5,397 bases of DNA from NCBI GenBank assembly GCA_028684915.1, contig JAQUEZ010000087.1:1-5397 (forward strand), given 5' to 3'. Source of the DNA: Desulfobulbus sp. Its GTDB lineage: Bacteria; Desulfobacterota; Desulfobulbia; Desulfobulbales; Desulfobulbaceae. Below are positions 1 to 3,570 of the stretch, one piece after another. A model generated the notes under the pieces. The model made no database searches and had not been told where the DNA came from. It saw only the letters and a program-made list of their open reading frames with translations. The position numbers were made by a program, and so were the translations under genes. Each line of letters opens with the position of its first letter. Position 1 is the first letter of the stretch.

Positions 1-87
1 ATTCCAGGAATAGTGAAAAAAACGATATACAGAAATGACAAAATCCGCAATAACGAATTTCATTGAAGGAGGGTGAGACTGAGGATA
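1..87. other. Window edge, no supported gene
   Basis: No gene can be supported here. On the plus strand a reading frame is open from the edge to a TGA at 64-66 (21 codons), so the tail of a gene entering from the left is possible. On the minus strand an ATG at 63-61 opens 21 codons out of the window, but no Shine-Dalgarno sequence precedes it. Both are too short to call. Confidence 0.3.
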
Positions 88-110
88 TAAAAATGACTCC
101 TTAAGGAGCC
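88..110 (-). terminator. Intrinsic terminator after trbA-like gene
   Basis: Read on the minus strand, GGCTCC-TTAA-GGAGTC forms a 6-bp stem (one G.U pair) with a four-base loop, followed at once by ATTTTTA. It lies about 35 bases past the trbA-like stop codon and would end the repA-trbA transcript. A second, AT-only hairpin at 121-144 (arms AATTGT/ACAATT) sits between stop codon and terminator and probably adds little. Confidence 0.6.
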
Positions 111-144
111 GAAATTATAATTTGAATTGTTTTGACAATTTAAA

Positions 145-510
145 CTAAATCATTCGAATCTTTTTTTGTGCAGCGTTTGCCCACTTTTTGACAATATATG
201 CTTGATGTTCAGGCAAAACCGCACATGTATATTCATAACCAACAGGAAGACTTCTTGGAATAGTATATCCCGCCACAGTATCTAGTTGTGATTGATCCAA
301 ATCCGTACACTCTAAAAGAAGAGATAAAGGCACCTCCAGAGCAACAGCGAGAGACTCCATGACCTTTAAAGATGGGTTTGCTTTACCATTAGTGAGATCT
401 GACAAGAAGGACAATGACACCCCAGCTTTCTCTGAAAGCTCTTTTTTAGTCATTCCCCTTTCATCCAACAACCTCAAGATGTTTGTAAATAAAATAAGAT
501 TAGCTAGCAT
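145..510 (-). CDS. trbA: TrbA-like transcriptional repressor (Cro/CI HTH + KorA-type C-terminus)
   Basis: Predicted DNA-binding repressor of plasmid transfer or backbone genes. The 121-residue product has a Cro/CI (HTH_3) domain at about residues 8-66, with the helix-turn-helix around TKKELSEKAGVSLSFLSDLT (21-40). A C-terminal segment follows (about 88-121), in which VLPEHQAYIVKKWA (98-111) is identical to the KorA C-terminus encoded at 3587-3868. RK2 TrbA has exactly this architecture: an HTH domain plus the dimerisation domain it shares with KorA, through which it cooperates with KorB. RK2 KorC has a similar HTH but lacks the KorA-like tail, so TrbA is the better name. The gene follows repA in the same direction after 42 bp. 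Start choice: ATG 510 keeps the first HTH helix; it has no clear Shine-Dalgarno, and a KorB operator lies three bases upstream. ATG 453 (residue 20) has AGGGG next to it but would remove helix 1. Confidence 0.8.
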   Translation of the reverse strand: MLANLILFTNILRLLDERGMTKKELSEKAGVSLSFLSDLTNGKANPSLKVMESLAVALEVPLSLLLECTDLDQSQLDTVAGYTIPRSLPVGYEYTCAVLPEHQAYIVKKWANAAQKKIRMI

Positions 511-513
511 AAT

Positions 514-526
514 TTTAGCGGCTAAA
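514..526. promoter_or_regulatory. KorB operator OB (TTTAGCGGCTAAA)
   Basis: This is an exact match to the RK2 KorB operator TTTAGC(G/C)GCTAAA. The dyad extends to 17 bp (512-528). It lies between repA and trbA, three bases upstream of the trbA-like start codon, where a ribosome binding site would normally be. KorB bound here could repress trbA, block readthrough from repA, or act as a loading site for the KorB clamp and for partition. Confidence 0.85.
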
Positions 527-552
527 ATCCAGTTGAATTTTCCAGAACAGCA

Positions 553-1416
553 TTACGGCTTTCCTTGTAATATCTTTTGGCATAGTTGGCATTTCTCTTT
601 TTTTGGATTAAATTCATTGCAAGCAGTTCCTTTCGTTCCTTTTAATTGCCAGCAACTAATAGCTTCTTTGAAGGCAACGTTTGATTGTTTTCTTTTTTGT
701 TCATCAAATTTAGCTTCTTTTTCTTCAATCGATTGCAAAGAAAACGAAAAACTTACAGCAACAATATTCCTTCCGCTTTTTATTGGAGCCCAAATATATT
801 TTAACCCTGTTCTTTTTGTAATATCGTCGTAAGCTTTATCCAATACTCTCCTTCGAAATTCACCGAATGTTTTTCTCATAGAAATAGGCGTAGACAACAT
901 TTCATGTAAATCACTTATTGGAATAGTTACGTGATCTACATCATCCCATGATTTTAAAATTTCATACAATCTTTGACTATATATACTTGGAAGTTTTAAA
1001 AATTCCAATAAGCTATATTCTGTGAACTTCTCTTTTAACCCCAAGAAATGAGGCTTTAAATCTGGATCAAATCTAGCAATAACAACATTTTTTACAGAAT
1101 CATACGCACATTTAGAAAAAATATTATATTTTATAAAAGACGCTGAATTTTTATCTCTAATGGTAATAACCTTACTCATTAAGTTGTCTATTATTGACTC
1201 AACTATTTTGTAGGTTTTTCCTCCTCTTGCATCACCAATAATATCTTGTAATGGTATTTCATATTCTTGGAAATCAAGATCAGAACGCTTAACTTTCGAA
1301 GCCGTAAGGGCTACCAATCGAGGCTCATATAGTGAGTCTACTTCCCACCTTGCACGGCATAATGCGTTTGATTTTTTTACAATTTCACCGGGTAGAGGTA
1401 ATTGTTTTGCAGCCAT
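553..1416 (-). CDS. repA: Plasmid replication initiator, Rep_3 (RepB) family
   Basis: Initiator that binds the iterons at 1616-2378 and opens the origin for the host replisome. The 287-residue length is normal for Rep_3 proteins. The first winged-helix domain covers about residues 25-125 (LVALTASKVKRSDLDF near 34-49). The second, DNA-binding winged helix covers about 135-228 and carries the family landmarks YSQRLYEILK (146-155) and FRRRVLDKAYDDI (187-199). A charged stretch (230-250) leads to a C-terminal tail with four cysteines, C255, C266, C276 and C279 (Cx10Cx9Cx2C), which looks like a zinc-binding element. Start ATG 1416 has AAAGG nine bases upstream. The promoter is embedded in an inverted repeat of half-iterons (1499-1548), so dimer autorepression is expected. 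It is not TrfA, the IncP-1 initiator. Its stop codon is in the same frame as the trbA-like gene that follows. Confidence 0.9.
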   Translation of the reverse strand: MAAKQLPLPGEIVKKSNALCRARWEVDSLYEPRLVALTASKVKRSDLDFQEYEIPLQDIIGDARGGKTYKIVESIIDNLMSKVITIRDKNSASFIKYNIFSKCAYDSVKNVVIARFDPDLKPHFLGLKEKFTEYSLLEFLKLPSIYSQRLYEILKSWDDVDHVTIPISDLHEMLSTPISMRKTFGEFRRRVLDKAYDDITKRTGLKYIWAPIKSGRNIVAVSFSFSLQSIEEKEAKFDEQKRKQSNVAFKEAISCWQLKGTKGTACNEFNPKKEKCQLCQKILQGKP

Positions 1417-1497
1417 CAGGATCTACCTTTCTCGAATAGGGTTTTATGGTAATTGAACTTGGGACGGTGAGGCAACACCTAGCCAAGCCTTTTTTTG

Positions 1498-1526
1498 AGA
1501 ATAATTTAAAAGTGGCATCGTGTCAA
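1498..1526 (-). promoter_or_regulatory. repA promoter
   Basis: On the minus strand a perfect -35 box TTGACA (1526-1521) is followed after 17 bp by TATTCT (1503-1498), matching TATAAT at four of six positions. Transcription would start near 1490, leaving a leader of about 75 bases before the repA ATG. Both boxes lie within the inverted repeat 1499-1548, so a protein bound to either arm would block RNA polymerase. Confidence 0.65.
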
Positions 1527-1548
1527 CTGTGCCACTTTTAAATTATTC
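1499..1548. repeat. Perfect inverted repeat, Rep autorepression operator
   Basis: Two 19-bp arms (1499-1517 and 1530-1548) are exact reverse complements around a 12-bp centre. The inner part of each arm, AAGTGGCA/TGCCACTT, is the TGCCACTT half of the iteron in opposite orientations. Inverted iteron halves overlapping the rep promoter are the standard binding site for Rep dimers in this family. Assignment as the autorepression operator is inference from that precedent. Confidence 0.8.
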
Positions 1549-1615
1549 ATAACCCATAAATGCTATTCAACTGGTCAGTGAAGTTACTAAGCTACTGATT
1601 TGTTTTCCCTGTTTT

Positions 1616-1632
1616 GTGGACTTTTGCCACTT
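1616..1632 (+). repeat. Isolated iteron, repA-proximal
   Basis: A full iteron, GTGGACTTTTGCCACTT, stands alone about 90 bp upstream of the repA -35 box and 165 bp before the next exact copy. It may take part in Rep-mediated handcuffing or in modulating repA expression. Confidence 0.8.
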
Positions 1633-1698
1633 TCAAATTAGAGTCCTCGCCTTCTTTGAACAGACCAATTTGTTTTTCAATTAATTTTTATGAATAAA

Positions 1699-1711
1699 AA
1701 TCAATTAGTTA
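1699..1711 (+). promoter_or_regulatory. Putative IHF binding site
   Basis: AATCAATTAGTTA matches the IHF consensus WATCAANNNNTTR at every defined position. It lies between the isolated iteron and the main cluster, next to an 18-bp AT-rich palindrome (ATTTTTAT-GA-ATAAAAAT, 1684-1701). IHF bending is common at iteron origins, but the consensus is loose and the region AT-rich, so a chance match is possible. Confidence 0.4.
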
Positions 1712-1728
1712 AATAACAACAAATCAAA

Positions 1729-1765
1729 CCACTTTAAAGTGGCATTTCCTAGAGTTTGCCACTTT
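1729..1765. repeat. Head-to-head iteron halves
   Basis: CCACTTTAAAGTGG (1729-1742) is a perfect 14-bp palindrome built from two iteron ends. It is followed by a degenerate iteron ending in TTTGCCACTTT (1755-1765). Together they also form an inverted pair, AAAGTGGCA against TTGCCACTTT. This is a possible second binding site for Rep dimers, distinct from the monomer-bound direct iterons. Confidence 0.6.
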
Positions 1766-1797
1766 AAGTTAAATTTGCACGTCCACATGATGCCTTT

Positions 1798-1900
1798 GTG
1801 GACTTTTGCCACTTCAACCCGAGGACTTTTGCCACTTATCTGTGGACTTTTGCCACTCAAAAGAGGACTTTTGCCACTTATCTGTGGACTTTTGCCACTT
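1798..1900 (+). repeat. Main iteron cluster (five copies)
   Basis: Five 17-bp copies start at 1798, 1821, 1842, 1863 and 1884, spaced 23, 21, 21 and 21 bp, so they lie on one face of the helix. Copies at 1798, 1842 and 1884 begin GTGG and those at 1821 and 1863 begin GAGG, an alternating pattern. The core GGACTTTTGCCACT is invariant; the copy at 1842 ends in TC. These are the expected binding sites of Rep monomers. Confidence 0.95.
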
Positions 1901-1943
1901 TTACGTACCATAACTATCTAATTTTATTTTGTTTTCATGCCCT

Positions 1944-2010
1944 AGAAAAGAGAAAAGAGAAAAGAGAAATATTTTAAAGAAAGGAAAAGCCTTTTTTAAA
2001 TATTTTAAAG
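1944..2010. other. Candidate DNA unwinding element
   Basis: Directly beside the iteron cluster are three exact tandem copies of AGAAAAG (1944-1964) plus a partial fourth. Then a 13-mer, AAATATTTTAAAG, occurs twice (1967-1979 and 1998-2010), 31 bp apart. A/T-rich 13-mer repeats next to iterons are typical of the duplex-opening site. Assignment is by composition and position only. Confidence 0.55.
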
Positions 2011-2037
2011 CATAAAAAAAATCAAAACCGATACCAA

Positions 2038-2115
2038 AAGGACTTTTGCCACTTTTCAAAAAAACTTTTATTTAAAGCAGTTACAACAACTAAACCCTGT
2101 GGACTTTTGCCACTT
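2038..2115 (+). repeat. Two outlying iterons
   Basis: Iterons at 2038-2054 (beginning AAGG rather than GTGG) and 2099-2115 flank the far side of the unwinding candidate. They are 61 bp apart and in the same orientation as the main cluster. Confidence 0.85.
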
Positions 2116-2324
2116 TTGATTTTTGATGTGCCTTTCATACAGCGCCATAAATAAAAATTTATAGCTCTATGTGAAGGGCACAAAATTAAACATCATCACT
2201 CGCCTTATTTATTCATTCACCTCTGTATAGGTAACTAGCTAAATTCTTATTTAAATGTCAATTCTGACGAGGCTTATATTCATTTCTCTGTAAGCCACCT
2301 CTAATCATTTCAAACCATCTATCT

Positions 2325-2386
2325 GTGGACTTTTGCCACTTTTCACACCAACCACTTGGCCGTGGACTTTTGCCACTTTTCACACC
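2325..2386 (+). repeat. Distal iteron pair with extended identity
   Basis: Iterons start at 2325 and 2362. Both continue into the same eight bases, TTCACACC, giving a 25-bp direct repeat (2325-2349 and 2362-2386) with 37-bp periodicity. The extra shared flank sets them apart from the other copies and suggests a recent local duplication or a site for another protein. Confidence 0.85.
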
Positions 2387-2389
2387 TTG

Positions 2390-2423
2390 TTTCAACTATA
2401 GGTATATTTACCCACAGTTGAAA
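2390..2423. promoter_or_regulatory. DnaA-box-like site within an inverted repeat
   Basis: TTACCCACA (2408-2416) differs from the DnaA box TTATCCACA at one position. It lies inside an inverted repeat with arms TTTCAACT (2390-2397) and AGTTGAAA (2416-2423), at the edge of the iteron array. A DnaA site is expected at such origins; a single one-mismatch box is moderate evidence. Confidence 0.4.
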
Positions 2424-2524
2424 TAAAGTACCTTCAAGGTGCTGCTACGCCAAGAGAAAAATACAAATTCCTAAATTTGTATTCAAAAATAGCACCACAA
2501 CGTAGCTATTTGAATAGCTAAAAA

Positions 2525-2537
2525 TTTAGCGGCTAAA
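2525..2537. promoter_or_regulatory. KorB operator OB (TTTAGCGGCTAAA)
   Basis: This is an exact match to the RK2 KorB operator. An extra half-site, GCTAAA (2517-2522), precedes it so that GCTAAA-AA-TTTAGC is itself a perfect inverted repeat. The site lies about 40 bp upstream of the -35 box of the klcA promoter, beyond the KorA site, which suggests KorB acts there from a distance, perhaps together with KorA. Confidence 0.85.
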
Positions 2538-2560
2538 AAGCATTAATCTTTTAAGTGAAA

Positions 2561-2572
2561 GTTTAGCTAAAT
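2561..2572. promoter_or_regulatory. KorA operator OA (GTTTAGCTAAAT)
   Basis: It matches the RK2 KorA operator GTTTAGCTAAAC at 11 of 12 positions. It ends six bases before the -35 box of the klcA promoter. Its centre lies about 35 bp from the KorB site at 2525, so a cooperative KorA-KorB complex is plausible. Confidence 0.75.
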
Positions 2573-2577
2573 TATTA

Positions 2578-2606
2578 TTGACTTCATTTTTTTATTTTGG
2601 TATACA
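2578..2606 (+). promoter_or_regulatory. klcA promoter (extended -10)
   Basis: The -35 box TTGACT (2578-2583), a 17-bp spacer and the -10 box TATACA (2601-2606) preceded by TG at 2598-2599 make a strong sigma70 promoter of the extended -10 type. Transcription would start near 2613, about 47 bases before the klcA ATG. KorA and KorB operators lie just upstream of the -35 box. Confidence 0.7.
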
Positions 2607-2659
2607 TATTTATACAAAAAAAAATTACGACCAATATTAATAAACGTTGAGGGGTGGAG

Positions 2660-3079
2660 ATGGAAGGCGATAAAATTATAAAAAATGAAGTTGCTATTGA
2701 TGATCGTATAAATTTTCTTCCTGAATTTTTCGGAATGCAATTTATGTTGTATGGTGAAAAATTAGTTTATCTCTGAATGAAAAAACTTTGCGATGAATAC
2801 AATGGGGGATATTGGACGTTTTATAAATTGTCTAATGGCGGGTATTATATGGCACCGGCGTCATATAATATGATGAAAATTAAGTGCTGGCTTAATTATT
2901 TTGATGGTGAATTATCATCTGATGCAGCAGGAATTATCGCAACAATGTTTGCTTTATCAAAGCTATTTTCAATAGAAAATATTGATGAAACAGACAGGTT
3001 TGTTGAATTATATTTAAAGTTGCAAGAATACGCACAACAACACGATGAAAAGAATTTAATTTTTGAGGCTATTGATTAA
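2660..3079 (+). pseudogene. klcA: KlcA/ArdB-type antirestriction protein, interrupted by in-frame TGA
   Basis: KlcA/ArdB proteins protect incoming plasmids from type I restriction. Translated across the stop, the frame is 140 codons including one internal and one final stop, close to the usual family length of about 140. The first part (38 residues from ATG 2660, GAGGGG five bases upstream) contains DDRINFLPEFFG and ends LVYL. The second (100 residues from ATG 2777) contains the family landmarks GGYWTFYKLSNGGYYMAP (residues 10-27 of that part) and DGELSSDAAGIIATMFAL (44-61). A TGA at 2774-2776 separates them at a place where RK2 KlcA continues without a break (LVY-x-x-M). The stop is directly followed by ATG (TGAATG), so termination-reinitiation could still yield the C-terminal part. 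A single TGG-to-TGA change would explain the break. The sequence is otherwise intact, so the lesion is recent, a sequencing error, or tolerated. It is the first gene after the KorA/KorB-controlled promoter. Confidence 0.8.
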
Positions 3080-3103
3080 TAGGTTTCATCTATGGCGTAA
3101 AAA

Positions 3104-3137
3104 TAGCGCCTTAGATGTTTATTTATCTAAGGCGCTA
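3104..3137. terminator. Strong hairpin after klcA, possible terminator
   Basis: A perfect 13-bp stem (3104-3116 with 3125-3137, arm TAGCGCCTTAGAT) encloses an eight-base loop, 24 bases past the klcA stop. The plus strand has no U-run after it, but the minus strand reads TTTTTA straight after the stem. It may therefore terminate leftward transcription better than rightward, or act as an mRNA-stabilising or processing hairpin between klcA and the next gene. Confidence 0.5.
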
Positions 3138-3228
3138 CAGCTTTAATGCTGGCAACATCAAAGCCTCAAGTGATGCGCGGAAAGCTCACTTGTGGGTGTA
3201 TTTTAATCGAAAATATGGAGTGGTCAAC

Positions 3229-3474
3229 ATGAGCTTGAAAATTTTTTTATCTAATTCATCTAAGTTAATCATTCTGCCTGTAATTTTGATTTGGCCTATC
3301 CTTCGATGGGCAATTGCTCTCGATGTTTTTTTTCAATTTTTATTGATATTCCTTAATTGGCACGGTCCAAACACAAAATCAATTATAATTTTTATACTGC
3401 ACTTCTCGGTACTTACAGCTGTTACTTTCATCGTTTCGTCAAGCCATATTTACAAAGATAAAGAAAAATTTTAG
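3229..3474 (+). CDS. Small hydrophobic membrane protein, possibly KleE-like
   Basis: Predicted 81-residue inner-membrane protein of unknown function. Start ATG 3229 is chosen because GGAG lies eight bases upstream (3217-3220). The frame is open back to an ATG at 3115, but that codon lies inside the hairpin at 3104-3137 and has no ribosome site. The protein has two strongly hydrophobic stretches, about residues 12-42 (KLIILPVILIWPILRWAIAL onwards) and 51-69 (IIIFILHFSVLTAVTFIVSS region), and a short charged tail, YKDKEKF. In RK2 the kle genes, including the membrane protein gene kleE, lie just upstream of korA. The position and the LPV...LR pattern before the hydrophobic core resemble KleE, but identity is too weak to assign. 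The KorB operator of the next promoter overlaps the 3' end of the gene. Confidence 0.6.
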   Translation: MSLKIFLSNSSKLIILPVILIWPILRWAIALDVFFQFLLIFLNWHGPNTKSIIIFILHFSVLTAVTFIVSSSHIYKDKEKF

Positions 3475-3482
3475 CAGCTAAA
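3470..3482. promoter_or_regulatory. KorB operator variant (TTTAGCAGCTAAA)
   Basis: It matches the KorB operator TTTAGC(G/C)GCTAAA except for A at the central position, which lies on the dyad axis. It overlaps the stop codon of the small membrane protein gene and lies just upstream of the -35 box of the korA-incC-korB promoter, about 40-46 bp before the likely transcription start. RK2 has a KorB site in a comparable position at its korA promoter. Confidence 0.75.
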
Positions 3483-3486
3483 TGAC

Positions 3487-3515
3487 TTGATTTTGCAACA
3501 AGGTTTAGTTAAACA
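3487..3515 (+). promoter_or_regulatory. Promoter of the incC/korA-korB operon
   Basis: A -35 box TTGATT (3487-3492), 17-bp spacer and -10 box TAAACA (3510-3515) are the best fit. The -10 lies within the KorA operator 3503-3514, as expected for an autoregulated korA promoter. An alternative pair, TTGCAA (3494-3499) with TATTTA (3516-3521), is possible. The leader of about 50 bases contains a short GCGG/CCGC hairpin (3526-3540). Confidence 0.55.
3503..3514. promoter_or_regulatory. KorA operator OA (GTTTAGTTAAAC)
   Basis: It matches the RK2 KorA operator GTTTAGCTAAAC at 11 of 12 positions, and the outer arms GTTTA/TAAAC are perfect. It overlaps the predicted -10 box, so bound KorA would exclude RNA polymerase and autorepress. 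The KorB site lies 32 bp upstream (centre to centre), suitable for cooperative KorA-KorB repression. Confidence 0.75.
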
Positions 3516-3570
3516 TATTTATGAAGCGGCTGGCAACCGCCTAAAGTAGGATACTTGCGCGGAGAAAACT

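Larger units (their letters stand above)
1616..2423. other. Iteron-type vegetative replication origin
   Basis: This gene-free region between the repA promoter and the klcA promoter holds the elements of a theta-type iteron origin. There are ten direct 17-bp iterons at 1616, 1798, 1821, 1842, 1863, 1884, 2038, 2099, 2325 and 2362, all in the same orientation. There are also an IHF-consensus site (1699), an A/T-rich stretch with repeats (1944-2010) and a near-consensus DnaA box (2408). Short open frames inside it only read through the iterons. The stretch 2116-2324 contains no iterons, only an imperfect inverted repeat (2127-2132 with 2177-2182) and AT-rich sequence. Confidence 0.85.

Noticed and set aside
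1..63. Minus-strand ATG at 63 opening a frame off the window
   Set aside because: Only 21 codons are visible, with pyrimidines instead of a ribosome site upstream and a terminator just before it.
359..832. 157-codon plus-strand frame antisense to trbA and repA
   Set aside because: Overlaps two well-supported minus-strand genes and shows no family features; a shadow frame.
1798..1900. CRISPR-like array of regularly spaced repeats
   Set aside because: Repeats are 17 bp with spacers of only 4-6 bp and lie next to a Rep_3 gene; this is an iteron array.
1705..1911. Minus-strand frame coding a repeated SGKSPQI peptide
   Set aside because: The repeats are simply the iterons translated; no ribosome site and no independent coding signal.
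1739..1921. Plus-strand frame with repeated GLLPLIC units
   Set aside because: Same cause: the 21-bp spacing of the iterons is a multiple of three, so they read as a peptide repeat.
1937..1944. ATGCCCTA, half of the RK2 KorC operator
   Set aside because: The other half is missing and there is no promoter beside it.
2230..2243. Possible third KorA site (AACTAGCTAAAT)
   Set aside because: Only the TAGCTAAA part fits and the left arm is broken; no promoter nearby.
2774..2776. TGA read as tryptophan in a recoded host
   Set aside because: korA and incC both end on TGA at expected family lengths, so the standard code applies.
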